NCBI GenBank assembly: GCA_916048095.2
Contig: OU696584.1
Span: 3,179,317-3,243,316, forward strand
Source of the DNA: Sacculina carcini
Lineage: Eukaryota; Arthropoda; Thecostraca; Sacculinidae
Length of the DNA: 64,000 nucleotides
Direction of reading: 5' to 3'
Part shown: piece after piece, positions 1 through 9,850 of the stretch
How positions within the stretch are numbered: position 1 is the first letter of the stretch
Layout: each line of letters starts with the position of its first letter
The notes under the pieces: generated by a model
Told to the model about the DNA's origin: nothing
Databases searched by the model: none
The model's input: only the letters and a program-made list of their open reading frames with translations
Position numbers and translations under genes: made by a program

Positions 1-1079
1 TCAACTGCATTTTTTGTCATGAGAAAGTTTGCGTACATGTGGCGTTTGGTACAGCTCGATATTTTTATGCCCTTAGTTATCCACGGTTTATGCTGAGCAG
101 TTTTGTTCTTAGCTTCATACATCGGCATATGTTTATTTACTAACTGAAGGTAAAGACTGAGGAAACATTCATATGACACATTTATATCATCACCTTGTAT
201 AACGTCCCAGTTTGTTTGCTCCAGTTCATGATTGAGTGGTCGCAGCCTTTTTGTAGAATATCGTCTTTTCCAAAAAGTACTTTCTTTTGGTGTAAAATCA
301 GATTCATTCAACAGTGTAAATATCGGGAAGTGGTCAGAAATGTCTTCGCAGATTACGCCACTTGATAGTGAACTGGTCACACAATTTGTGAAGATATTAT
401 CAATCACAGTGTTTGATTTGGTCGATGCTCTAGTCACTGACCTGATCAGTGGAAGAAACCCATTACTTGTCATTTCGTTAAAGAAAATTCGAGTTGGTAA
501 GTGGTCGTCAGAGTTCAGCAAGTTTATATTGAAATTGCCCATAATAATCCAATTATGGCTGCTCGAATTATCGACTAATTTGTTCATTTCATGAGTGAAC
601 TTATTGATAGATGTGCCAGGAGGGTAGACACAAGAAATTCTAATTACTTTGCTCTTAACAGAGATATCCACCGTAATCACCTCCATCAAATCAGGTATTC
701 CTATACTGAGACGAGGTATGTGTTTGGCTTGATGCATGTTTTTGACAAATACGGCCACGCCACCTCCTCTTTCGTTCTGACGTGTCTGGTGAAACACTTG
801 ATATCCCGCCATACGACAAAAATCAATCGAAGTGTCGTTCACCCATGTTTCTGATATGGCAACTACATCGATATTCACTTCCAGATCACTCAAGAAGGAT
901 GCCAGATGTTCAATGTGCCTATTCAAACTACGTGCATTCAAATGAAGTGCCATAAATCCCTTCGTGTTTTGGAGCTTGCAGTTAAAGGTGTCAATGTCAT
1001 ATACGTCAAAAGTATTATTTTCCACTTCCAGGTTGTTTGTCTCATCGATGTCAGCATCAGCTGTGTTCACATCAACCAT
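1..1079 (-). CDS. LINE ORF2, endonuclease part (CR1/L2-type), runs off left edge
   Basis: The minus strand from the ATG at 1079 stays open to position 1, so the 3' part of this ORF is outside the window. The translation is an apurinic-type retrotransposon endonuclease: an early LHLNARSLNRHIEHL block, VVAISETWV, the glycine run GGGVAVFV, VYPPGTSINKF, the metal-site strand IIMGNFNINLL (usually GDFN; the D is N here) and ISDHFPIFTLL. Such domains nick target DNA for target-primed reverse transcription. The reverse transcriptase would follow beyond the left edge. ORF1 lies upstream on the same strand, separated by CA-rich simple sequence. The Asp-to-Asn change at a catalytic position suggests an inactive copy. 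The clade is inferred from the absence of I/R1-like features and from resemblance to the LINE at 29-32 kb. It lies inside the presumed last visible DGKE intron. Confidence 0.8.
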   Translation of the reverse strand, partial: MVDVNTADADIDETNNLEVENNTFDVYDIDTFNCKLQNTKGFMALHLNARSLNRHIEHLASFLSDLEVNIDVVAISETWVNDTSIDFCRMAGYQVFHQTRQNERGGGVAVFVKNMHQAKHIPRLSIGIPDLMEVITVDISVKSKVIRISCVYPPGTSINKFTHEMNKLVDNSSSHNWIIMGNFNINLLNSDDHLPTRIFFNEMTSNGFLPLIRSVTRASTKSNTVIDNIFTNCVTSSLSSGVICEDISDHFPIFTLLNESDFTPKESTFWKRRYSTKRLRPLNHELEQTNWDVIQGDDINVSYECFLSLYLQLVNKHMPMYEAKNKTAQHKPWITKGIKISSCTKRHMYANFLMTKNAV

Positions 1080-1149
1080 TGTCAAGATGTTTCACTAGAT
1101 CCCTGAATGATACGCAAGAGCACCCACAACCCACCTCACAATTTACACA

Positions 1150-1440
1150 GGTATGCATCCACCCCCACACATGTACACACACACTTGACTCAGTCACACA
1201 TGCCCACATACACACTACAACTTGAGTGCAAAGATATGGTTCACACACACGCACACACGCACACACACACAAACAGTACCTTTCATACACTTGAACACAT
1301 AAGGACATGCACATATTTCACACGCACACACACGCACGCATACACAAATTGCTCCTCTTTTACATTCATGTAGACACACTCTCACACACGCACACACACA
1401 TTCGCACATTGTCACAAGCATACGTATACCCAAACAGGCA
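1150..1440. repeat. CA-rich microsatellite
   Basis: Interrupted (CA)n and (CACG)n tracts separate ORF1 and ORF2 of the flanking LINE. They create open frames on both strands that carry only Thr-His or Cys-Val runs and should not be read as genes. Confidence 0.85.
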
Positions 1441-1552
1441 GAAATGATCGGCAATAAGGCGATATTTTTCTAATTAACGAGTGAATAAGAATAATATATT
1501 GACACAATCCTGTGTTCCATGCAATATACTGCGATGGATACATCAGCTTGGC

Positions 1553-2324
1553 TCAACTTTTACGATTGTTTTTCCTTGCGATATACCTTGTACGCACGGC
1601 TTGGTTTGGTTGAACAGTCGACTGATGACTTTGTGGCAAACCTGGACCCGTTGTTTCTGTCACTGTACTAACTGGCCCGATGTGTGATTGGGCCTCGGTC
1701 ATTGACTTGACCTTCACCGCACGGGCGTGCTCAGTAATCCGCATGAATATGCCAGAATGGTCGCTCCATACCGCGTGAATTTTTCCGTTTTTTTCGCATT
1801 TGCCGGAGTTCATATGCCAATTTGATGTTGTTCGCAGTCAGGTGATCGTTTATATAGACATGTTTTTTCGCCGATGAGTTCTTCAACATTGACCTGGCTT
1901 TGTGGAATTGCTGGCGTTTTCTCATTCTCTCAAATTTGACCAGGAGAGGTCGAGATTTACCTTCAGTTCGGTTGCCAATCCGGTGAACTCCTTCAATGTC
2001 ATCTTCTGCGAGGTTGACTCCAATGCTCAAAGCAAGTTCATGAACTATTTGCATTGGATTTTCACCTTCAACTTCGGTGATGCCCATGACACAGAGATTT
2101 TCGCGTCTGCTGCTCTGCTCCAGCATGAAGATTCTATCCTGCGCCTCTGTTAGCTCCACTTTAAGAGCAGAAATTTCATCGTCCTTGGTATGCAGCACCG
2201 CTGACACAGCAGCCTCAACTGCCGGAGCCACAATAATTTCTCTCATTATACTCAAGACATCTTCACTTTTCAGGCAGTCTATAAGTGCCTCCCTCAGGTC
2301 CGATGTATTTGCCGCCTTTGCCAT
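1553..2324 (-). pseudogene. LINE ORF1 (coiled coil plus RNA-binding type), one-base frameshift
   Basis: Starting at the ATG at 2324, the protein has an acidic helical N-terminus with a coiled-coil stretch (DDEISALKVELTEAQDRIFMLEQ), then an RRM-like block (RRENLCVMGI, VHRIGNRTEGKSRPLLVKF) typical of transposase-22/L1-like ORF1 proteins that coat LINE RNA. In the original frame it stops at 1731. The expected C-terminus (KIHAVWSDHSGIFMRI) continues in another frame down to 1553. Removing one base from the run of seven T at 1788-1794 (A on the coding strand) restores a continuous family-like reading, so this is a homopolymer slip, either a real mutation or a sequencing error. It is the partner of the endonuclease ORF at 1-1079. 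Confidence 0.75.
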
Positions 2325-2387
2325 CACTTCACTTCACAAACACAGAGCTACCGAAACACGTCCGCACTCAATGACACTAGGCTGAAT

Positions 2388-2462
2388 ACTATATCAGGTT
2401 TATTCATATATTATTAATACTATATCAGGTTTAGGTTTATCAGGTTTTAATATCAGGTTTAT
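2388..2462. repeat. Short degenerate tandem repeat, TATCAGGTTTA
   Basis: About five imperfect copies of TATCAGGTTTA follow the 5' end of the LINE ORF1. Function unknown. Confidence 0.6.
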
Positions 2463-2974
2463 TGTTTGTTGATTTACTATTCAATATCATTTTATGGGTA
2501 ATGCCGTATTTATTTAAAATATATTTGAATAATTAAACCTTAAATTGACCTTTTTTGATTGGATATGTAGTCCTTTGCAGCATGCCTTTCTTGCTGAACT
2601 CCTCCGGGTTTACCAACTCAGCGAGTAGATGTCGTTGAGCTATTTCGCGTCATGTTAAATCCAATTATGAGCAATTATCAGAACTTTTAACATTCAATTG
2701 CCGTTAAAAATGCATTATATGGTTAAAATGCAAATGAATTTGTTCCGAACATTATTCTTGTCCTGAATAAGAGCACACGTAGCGCCATCCTCACCACGTT
2801 ATTTGTACTGGTCTTGACTTCCGCCATTTGTGTTGCGTGTGTTCTGCCTATTGTCTTAGTTATTCCGGTCTGATTTGGAATATTTTACCTTTTTGTGTCT
2901 AAAGTAGTTTAGGTTAGATGATTGGATATATACTAATGCCATACTATTAGTTCTACCCCGATTATTTTTATATA
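2463..2974. other. AT-rich sequence without recognised content
   Basis: No open frame of note, no RNA gene and no repeat family were recognised before the TTAA that borders the piggyBac element. Confidence 0.6.
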
Positions 2975-2978
2975 TTAA

Positions 2979-2993
2979 CCCAAATAAACCCAA
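2979..2993 (+). repeat. piggyBac left terminal inverted repeat
   Basis: CCCAAATAAACCCAA directly follows TTAA and pairs with 5807-5821 at 12 of 15 positions. Confidence 0.75.
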
Positions 2994-3110
2994 CATGTCT
3001 AAATATTTTTCAAAGTTGATCAAATTTTGAATGTTAACTCAAAACACCACAATTAAGAATAAATTTGGTTGAATTTTAATCTAAGACATGTTGTTTGCTT
3101 AAAATAAGCA

Positions 3111-3128
3111 TGACTACATATGTAGTCA
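3111..3128. repeat. Subterminal palindrome 1 of piggyBac
   Basis: TGACTACATATGTAGTCA is a perfect 18-bp palindrome. Together with TTGGGCA it forms a 25-bp inverted match to 5432-5456. It is a likely transposase-binding or structural site. Confidence 0.7.
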
Positions 3129-3336
3129 TTGGGCAGGTAACCTGATATATTACCATCACAGATATTCTTCTTCGTAGGTGGTTGCTATTTTTTCAAGTTC
3201 TTAGGTAAACCAACAAGATAACATTTTCTGAGCAAATAAACACCTTTTAAAACATTTTATATTCAACACTTCATCATAACAACATAATCATAGCAATTAA
3301 ACGATAAATGGAATATATTCATATGAAACTGCACCT

Positions 3337-5061
3337 CTATTTTTCATGAAACTTCTGGAAACACTCTTTCAAGTGGAGGGACTTGTTGCACTTTGCACAC
3401 TGTATTCTGCAATTCTTTTTGCAAACTGCGCAGCGTCTAATTGGGCAGCTTTGTGGGTAATGATTTCTGTTGTCAGTCCTCACATCTTCAAGAACAGAAA
3501 ATGAAGGCCCAGATCGTGAAGCTGATCTTGGCTTAGGTTGAGACTGATATAGCATAGCGGTGACCAAACTTCTTCGAAAATCCTTTTGCTTTGATTCATA
3601 ATTTGTTGATAGTTGATAAATTCTCCAGCTGTACACAACTGCGATATTTATTGCGCTGATTATCAAAGTCCAATACCATTTTTTCCCGAGAATAGTAGGC
3701 CTGAAGTCTGCCAGCGATCTGTCCATCAAGTCTACTCCTCCCATACCTGCATTATAGCAAGCGACCACATTTGGCTGTGGAACACTCACGACACCCTTGT
3801 TTTTTACTCTTCTATTCACTTGCCGAATTGGCTCTAGTCCAATAGCATTGCTGCACATGGTCACGACTGAATTGTCATTCCACCTGACCATCTCTATATC
3901 ACCATCTGAACGGTAGTCGTAAAAGCCTCTTTCACTCTTTTTCATAGCTGCATCGGTCTTGAGTGGGCATCCTTTCATTCTGTTTTTCCTCACAGTGCCA
4001 GTAGCTTTGAAACCAAGAGTTTTCAACTGTTTCATGAGATCATAGGATGTGAAAACATTATCGAAAAATATGTAGTGAGAACTTGGCTTATCACATATCT
4101 TCAAACATTCCATTACAACACGAGTTCCTAGAGGAGTGTTGCATGATTTTTCAGTCCTCCCTTCATATACTGTTACTTGGTAAGGAAGACCACATGAACT
4201 ACTCATCACCCAACATTTATACCCGAAACGAATCGGCTTGCCTCGTATGAATTGTTTACAAGAATGTCTTCCAAAATAGGGCACCATAGACTCATCGATG
4301 CTTAGATTTTCATGCAGAATACCAAACATGCGCAATGATTGATTTAGTAGATCATATAATGGCTTAATTTTTGCCATTTTGCTTGAATGAAGTGATTGGT
4401 TGTCAGCTGCGTGCAATACACTTTTAATTTTTTGAAACCGACTGCGACTCATAGTTTCAGCGAAACCAGGGCAACAAAGATCAGATGCTTTGCTCCAGTA
4501 GTCTCTCTCACTCGTGCGCATGTTATAACCAGAAAGTATCAGCAAGCCTAAAAAGTTATACATTTCCTCAGCTGTAATTTGGAAATCTGGCATATTCTTA
4601 TCTCTGGCTGCGTATCTATTGGTTTCAAAGACAAGATGTTGAAGAATCTCTTCAAATACTTTTTGAAACACAGTCCACTCAGAAGCCTCAATAATATCTG
4701 GCGAGATTTTCAGGAGCAATTTTTTTGCATTCGTTTTCTCATATTTTTTAAAGTCCACTTGTGCAGAAATATGACTCTTCGTCCATTTAGGTTCACTTAG
4801 CTTTTGCTTTTTTCTGGAAACATGACCGGTTGCAGCGTCTGCATCGGATTCTTCATACATGACATCAACCTCTCCTGCCACTTCTTCTGGCATTCCTCCA
4901 ACATCTACAAGTGTGTCATCATCGACCTGTTCTATGTCACTGTCGTCACCTCCGCTTGGTGGACCAGTAATAACAATGTCCACATCTCCATCCCTGGTCT
5001 GAGCAAAATCGATGGCATCCCCAAGAAACTTGTGGGGTCTGATCCTTGGTTCATGAAACAT
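3337..5061 (-). CDS. piggyBac transposase (DDE_Tnp_1_7)
   Basis: An intact minus-strand frame of 574 codons from the ATG at 5061, close to the roughly 590 residues usual for the family. After an acidic N-terminus comes the catalytic RNase-H-like core with the three expected aspartates in ENLSIDESMVPYFGR, YIFFDNVFTSYDL and GMGGVDLMDRSLADF. The C-terminus is a cysteine-rich zinc domain (CPIRRCAVCKKNCRIQCAKC) of the type that binds terminal repeats. The enzyme would cut and paste the element at TTAA. The frame is open further upstream to 5109 without an ATG, and that stretch ends in a pyrimidine-rich TTTTTTTCAG at 5083, so the real start could lie in a short upstream exon (a GTAAGT sits at 5118-5113). 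I chose the first ATG. No internal stop or frameshift is seen. Confidence 0.9.
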   Translation of the reverse strand: MFHEPRIRPHKFLGDAIDFAQTRDGDVDIVITGPPSGGDDSDIEQVDDDTLVDVGGMPEEVAGEVDVMYEESDADAATGHVSRKKQKLSEPKWTKSHISAQVDFKKYEKTNAKKLLLKISPDIIEASEWTVFQKVFEEILQHLVFETNRYAARDKNMPDFQITAEEMYNFLGLLILSGYNMRTSERDYWSKASDLCCPGFAETMSRSRFQKIKSVLHAADNQSLHSSKMAKIKPLYDLLNQSLRMFGILHENLSIDESMVPYFGRHSCKQFIRGKPIRFGYKCWVMSSSCGLPYQVTVYEGRTEKSCNTPLGTRVVMECLKICDKPSSHYIFFDNVFTSYDLMKQLKTLGFKATGTVRKNRMKGCPLKTDAAMKKSERGFYDYRSDGDIEMVRWNDNSVVTMCSNAIGLEPIRQVNRRVKNKGVVSVPQPNVVACYNAGMGGVDLMDRSLADFRPTILGKKWYWTLIISAINIAVVYSWRIYQLSTNYESKQKDFRRSLVTAMLYQSQPKPRSASRSGPSFSVLEDVRTDNRNHYPQSCPIRRCAVCKKNCRIQCAKCNKSLHLKECFQKFHEK

Positions 5062-5438
5062 TCCACTATCCAGACTGCTTTCCTGAAAAAAATAAAATAA
5101 AAGGTTCAATGTACTTACATTGTAGGGAAAAAATCACAAACCAAACTACAAATTTCAAAATTCCAGCGATACCATTTCATCTAGCACAAGACCACAGAAT
5201 GCCCCACACAATACGTAGCCAGATGATGCCACCATAGGTTGCCTCGAACGACCAAATTCACGTGCGATTGTTACATGCAAACCTTCACTATACATATTGT
5301 ATATCTACGATATTCACTAAGGATATATATAGGTTAGGTTAGAAGCACGTAACGACCATTAGTAGTTTTTAGTAGTACATAACAAGTCAGCAGCCCAGTC
5401 GTCAACTGATGCATATAATTTGTTGACACGTTGCCCAA

Positions 5439-5456
5439 TGACTACATATGTAGTCA
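5439..5456. repeat. Subterminal palindrome 2 of piggyBac
   Basis: Same perfect 18-bp palindrome as at 3111. The flanking TGCCCAA makes it the inverted partner of 3111-3135. Confidence 0.7.
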
Positions 5457-5788
5457 TGGATTTTTCAACTTACCTCAAGAACAGGTTCTGAAATTTATGA
5501 GGGGGATTTTCATTAGGTAATCTTTCTCACATATTCAATAATGAACTGAGTGAAAGAGACCACCATTGATGTACTCACGACAGTAGTATGCAGGTTTCAA
5601 CATGAAAGGGTAACAGAAGCGCGAAAACGTGAAAACAACCGATATTATTTCTTATCACAATTAAAGGGGTATATTAATTAAACGCTATTTTGGAGATATA
5701 TAGGCCAGAAAAAAGTGCAGAATTATGTTGATGCCTTTAAAATTCCATAATGATATCTAAATCATGAATGGTGGCCTCCTGAAATGCA

Positions 5789-5806
5789 TGACTACATATG
5801 TAGTCA
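5789..5806. repeat. Subterminal palindrome 3 of piggyBac
   Basis: Third copy of TGACTACATATGTAGTCA, abutting the right terminal repeat. Confidence 0.7.
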
Positions 5807-5821
5807 TTGGGATAATATGGG
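5807..5821 (-). repeat. piggyBac right terminal inverted repeat
   Basis: Read inward this is CCCATATTATCCCAA. It is followed outside by TTAA at 5822-5825. Confidence 0.75.
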
Positions 5822-5963
5822 TTAAGTGTAATGGCGCTTTTGGTACATGTGGTGATATGAAAGTGCTACCTGGTGAACTTGTGTTATATTCCTATGTTTA
5901 TTTTTGTATTTTATGATTTTGTACTTTCTCTCAACATAATTGTCATTTCTGTTTAAGATAAGT

Positions 5964-7464
5964 ATGAGTCATTCAAGGAAAAAATGCATCAATGACCATG
6001 ATTCATTTTGTTACATTTGTGGAGAATATGTTCTATGTCGCAAAAGGAGGAAGGCAACGGATTTCATCAGGCAGGTATATCTGGCATATTTCGGCGTGAA
6101 GCTGGGTGACCAAGACAAGTCTTGGGCTCCTCACATTGTCTGCAAGAGCTGCGAAGAGCGATTGAGACATTGGTCTAAAGGTAGTAGCATTGGTGTAGCT
6201 TTGGTGTACCAATGGTTTGGCGTGAACCAAAAATCATCATGATGACTGCTACTTCTTTTTTGTGAACGTTAAAGGGTACACTCGTCATAAGAAGCGAAGG
6301 TGGGAGTACCCTGACCTGGAGTCAGCCACTGTGACACACTGCGAAGAACTCCCCGTTCCTGAGCCGCCTACAACACTCCCTGAGCTTGATGTATACAGTG
6401 AGGAAGAAGATATAGAACTAAGCATATCTGATTATAACAGTGAATATGAGAGCGCTAAAAATTTATCTCAAGAAGAGCTAAGCGATCTCATTAGATACCT
6501 TGGTCTTTCAAAGAAAGCTTGAAAGCTTTCAAAGAGCTTTTGGCCTCAAGACTGAAAGATAAAAATTACCTGAGGTCAGACGTCAACATTACTTTGTATC
6601 GCAATAGAGAAGCAGCTCTGCTTTCTTTATTCAGTCAAACTCATAAACTCGTTTTTGTAATATCCAAGGCCTTTTCATGCAGATGGACATCTCACAGTAT
6701 GAACCAAATGATTGGAGACTTTTCATTGATAGCTCCATCAGAAGCCTCAAATGTGTATAACTTCACAATGTAAATTTGTGCGGCTCTCTACCACTTGCTC
6801 ACTCAACAAAATTAAAAGAGGCTTATGAAAATATCAAAATGGTTCTAGATGCGCCTATAACGTACATCAATAGTCCACTTGTGTTGACATTAAAATGGTG
6901 AGCTGTTCATTTGCACAGCAAAGTGGATACACCAAGTTTCCATGTGTTCTCTGTCTGTGGGACAGCAGAGCAAATGAGGAACACTGGAAAAGAATAGTAT
7001 GGCCCTAGGGAAGAGCCATGACTATTGGTCAAGCCAGCATCGTGAATTTGCCACGTGTAAATCAAGAGAAAATCATTCTTGCTCCACTGCACATGAAGCT
7101 AGGCTTAATGAATCAGTTTGTAAAAGCTCTAGACAAGGAAGGAAGCTGCTTTGAATAACTGTGCAAAACTCATCCAAATAAAAGCATGGAAAAACTGAAG
7201 GCGGGTATCTTCCATTGTCCCCAAATACGGAAACTTGTATGTGACACAAATTTCCTTCATTCATTCTATGAATGAAACTGAAGCTGATGCTTGGCGTAGC
7301 TTTGTCTCTGTCATTGAAGGTTTTTTGGGAAACAACAAGGCATACAACTACGAATATCTGGTAAAGAACATGTTGGACAAATTTCACAAAATAGATGTAG
7401 TGTGATCGTGTGCAGTGAGAGAGTGTGTGTGAGAGATTGTGTCTACGTTGACTGATATTGTGTG

Positions 7465-7496
<32 letters not shown>

Positions 7497-8057
7497 TTAG
7501 TGTGTCTATGTGTGATCGTGTACAGTTGAATTGCGTATTGCGTGCGAGAGTGAGTGAGCGAGTGTGTATAGCTGTGTCGCTGTGTGTATGTGTGTTTGTG
7601 AAGTGTGGATGCCCCGCGGCGGCGAGCGAGTGACCGGCTCGCCGCTGATTGGTTGTGGTAGTGCGCGTTAGGTCTATGCGCGCGTGTGTGTGCTCCCGTG
7701 TGTTACGGTGTGAGCTTGAACTCGTGTTTGTGGTGCGATCGGAGTGTGACGTCTTGTGGGCGCGCTTGGGACAGTGATGCCCACGCGCGCCTGTCTGAAT
7801 ATATCCTAGATTTTTTTTGGCCGTTACAATAGATGTAAACATGATTGTAAAACTACATTATCTTCACAGTCATCTTGACAACTTCACGGATAATCTTGGT
7901 GAAATGAGCGACGAACAAGGCGAAATATTTCACCAAGATATGAAGGTGATAGGAGAACGATACCAGGGAAGATGGGATGAGCACATAATGGCCAACTACT
8001 GTTGGTCTCTTCAACGCGATTGCCCAAAGAAGCAGCACAGGAAAATGACGGGAAAAC
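5964..8057 (+). pseudogene. Broken copy of an uncharacterised Cys-rich, transposon-like protein family
   Basis: From the ATG at 5964 the sequence encodes SRKKCINDHDSFCYICGEY, YLAYFGVKLGDQDKSWAPH and IVCKSCEERLRHW. From memory this matches a multi-copy family annotated as uncharacterised in many invertebrates. Later blocks appear in changing frames: VKGYTRHKKRRWEYPDLES (6262), EELPVPEPPTTLPELDVYS, LLASRLKDKN (6540), ILAPLHMKLGLMNQFVKAL (7080-7130), GIFHCPQIRKLV (7205), LHSMNETEADAWRSFVSVI (7255-7315), and after the insertion LHYLHSHLDNFTDNLGEMS and GERYQGRWDEHIMANYCWS (7850-8010). The two Cys pairs in the first 90 residues look like a zinc domain. At least four frameshifts and several stops make it a pseudogene. 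The copy number of the family and its resemblance to transposase-derived proteins suggest a domesticated or mobile origin, but I cannot assign a function. Confidence 0.65.
7400..7827 (+). mobile_element. GT-rich insertion with 10-bp target duplication (solo-LTR-like)
   Basis: The broken Cys-rich gene is interrupted exactly between two copies of AATAGATGTA (7390-7399 and 7828-7837). Removing 7400-7837 restores an in-frame KIDV-NMIVK junction. The insert is GT/GTGC-rich and ends ...GCGCGCCTGTCTG...GTTAC. The same 3' end occurs at 60589-60650 and 61735-61800, where it terminates LTRs, so this is probably a solo LTR or a derivative of that family. The 10-bp duplication is long for an LTR element, which leaves the class open. 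Confidence 0.6.
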
Positions 8058-8059
8058 GT

Positions 8060-8808
8060 ACGTACGTATTGAGTACGATGTCGTCCGCAGAGATCGAGTG
8101 CCGTCATTTGCTGCCGCTGAAAATTTACACGAGAATTCCAGGCCGATAAAAATTGGTGTCACTTCGGTCAGCCGTGCGGAAAAACTTCCCGGCAAAATTG
8201 GGACTGCGTCTGCTTTGAGTGTGACTAGTGCAATGAACTGTGTGTTTTGTGGTGACTCTCACAATGCAAGTGATTGTTGCAGGTACTCGGAGCTGTCTTG
8301 GCATCAAAGAAGGCGACGTATCAAAGACACCAAATTGTGTTTCCGCTGTTTGAAACCGGGTCATATGGCAAATGTATGTTCAGTTTGTTGCAAGCAGTGC
8401 GGTAAGGGACACAACATTGTTTCGTGTTTTGGGCACGTGGATACACACAAGAGTACAGGTGAGGCATCTGGTACCCGAATCGGAGGTACATCTGGTGCAA
8501 CTCTCTCATGCTCATCTCCTGAGAATAAGGTGGTTGTTCTACCAATTGCGCGTGTAAGTGTCCACGGTTCACGGGGCGTTGTACTTGCGAATTTGTTGTT
8601 CGACTCTGGTTCTAACCACTCGTATGTCTCAGAGAGTTTGGTAAAACGTGTACAACTGAGACGCGTAACAACTTGCGACATGTCATATGCAGTGTTCGGT
8701 GATCGGCGGGCGTGTAGGTCCAAATCAACTGTGTTTGAGTTACAGTTGAGAAATAGTTGGGATGCTGTTTGTTGTAAAGTCCCCTTGATTCAAGTGACAA
8801 TCATCACC
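8060..8808 (+). pseudogene. BEL/Pao gag zinc knuckle and protease remnant
   Basis: The frame contains NCVFCGDSHNASDCCRYS and LCFRCLKPGHMANVCSVC, consecutive CCHC-like knuckles as in BEL/Pao gag. After a variable linker comes a retropepsin-like strand, VLANLLFDSGSNHSYVSESL, with a D-S-G active site. The 5' part of gag and any 5' LTR are missing: the frame begins directly at the end of the Cys-rich pseudogene. It ends at a stop just before the reverse transcriptase block, so the polyprotein is interrupted by a small indel. Confidence 0.75.
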
Positions 8809-8827
8809 TGAATCTGAAATCTGTCAC

Positions 8828-9849
8828 TTGAGCCAGATGACATTGGCTGATGATTTTTCGGAGAATGAAAAATCTAATGATATATTGATAGGACTTGATT
8901 TGTACTGGTCGTTGATTTTTCCTGACAGTGTGAGAAGTCCACAGGGATATGTTGCCCAGCAGTCAGTGTTTGGATGGGTGATTTCTGGCGCTGCTGCGGC
9001 TGGAAACGCGGATCACTGTGCGCCAATCACAGACATGCTGAGAAGCGGCGTTGTCGAAAAGGTTCCAGATTCTGAGGTGCACGTAGATGGGGCTTTTTAT
9101 TTGCCTCATCGTCCTGTGGTGAAAGCTTACAGCTCATCGACGCGCGTGCGCCCAGTTTTTGATGCATCGACTGGTGGTCCCAACGACGTGTCTTTGAACG
9201 ATTGCTTGGAAAAGGGACCCTCGCTGTTGCCTTCACTTGTGGATGTGCTTGTCCGTTTTCGACGATGGCGCATGGCTGTGTCGGCAGATATAAAACGAGC
9301 CTTCTGGCAGTTTTTGTTGAGCCCAGGAGCGGATTCCGATCAGCATGCCTCCCAGTTGTAAGATGAGGCCAAGCGTATCCTGGCTTGTGCTGGCATGGAT
9401 CTATGTAAGTTTCATACAAGTAGTCGTGCCGTGTTTGAAGTCACCGGTGATACTGCCGTCCAGTTTGATGACACACACCGATTGCTTGGTGTCAACTGGA
9501 TGGCGGACAAGGACGAGTTCACTTTCGATAGTGTTGAACTGCCAGCTGATACTGTTCCTACCAAGCGAGTGGTTCTGAGTTTTATCGCTAGTGTTCGATC
9601 CGCTTGGATTGGCTGACCCTTCTGTATTGTCGCCAAGTTCCTTTTTCAAGAAATGTGGCAACTGGGGTTGGACTGGGATGAACCTCTTCCCGAACCTCAA
9701 ATGGCTGTCTTTTTGGATTGGGTTTCGGGTCTTGTAGAATTGCAAGAACTCACTGTTTCTCGCTCCTTTTTTTCCTTTGGTTGGGAGAAATCTTCGGATG
9801 TGCATTTGCATGTATTTGGCGATGCTTCTCTGAAGGGATACGGAGCAGC
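8828..9849 (+). pseudogene. BEL/Pao reverse transcriptase and Pao_peptidase-type region, deleted
   Basis: Blocks in family order are DILIGLDLYWSLIF and TVFGWVISG-like (QSVFGWVISG), then fingers of the RT (YLPHRPVVKAYSSSTRVRP, VFDASTGGPNDVSLNDCL) and palm entry (AVSADIKRAFWQFLL). A stop follows at 9359, and the YxDD palm motif is absent. The thumb resumes with DEAKRILACAGMDLCKFH and RLLGVNWMADKDEF. A further frameshift leads to DWDEPLPEP and HVFGDASLKGYGA, the PF05380-like region. The minisatellite begins straight after that glycine-rich strand. Internal deletion, frameshifts and the repeat insertion leave it non-functional. Confidence 0.75.
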
Positions 9850-9850
9850 A

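Larger units (their letters stand above)
2979..5821 (-). mobile_element. Complete piggyBac-type DNA transposon
   Basis: The element lies between TTAA tetranucleotides at 2975-2978 and 5822-5825, the target duplication used by piggyBac. Its ends read inward CCCAAATAAACCCAA and CCCATATTATCCCAA, matching at 12 of 15 positions, and the CCC start follows the family rule. One transposase gene fills the middle on the minus strand. Subterminally it carries three copies of a perfect 18-bp palindrome, two of which extend into a 25-bp inverted repeat (3111-3135 against 5432-5456). Ends, target site and ORF are all present, so this may be an autonomous copy. Whether the left CCC is the true end is inferred from the TTAA and TIR match. 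Confidence 0.85.

Noticed and set aside
1037..1454. Cys-Val and His-Thr rich small ORFs.
   Set aside because: CA/GT microsatellite translation.
7384..7842. His/Thr-rich ORF and its GT-rich counterpart.
   Set aside because: Simple-sequence translation within an insertion that has a clear target duplication.
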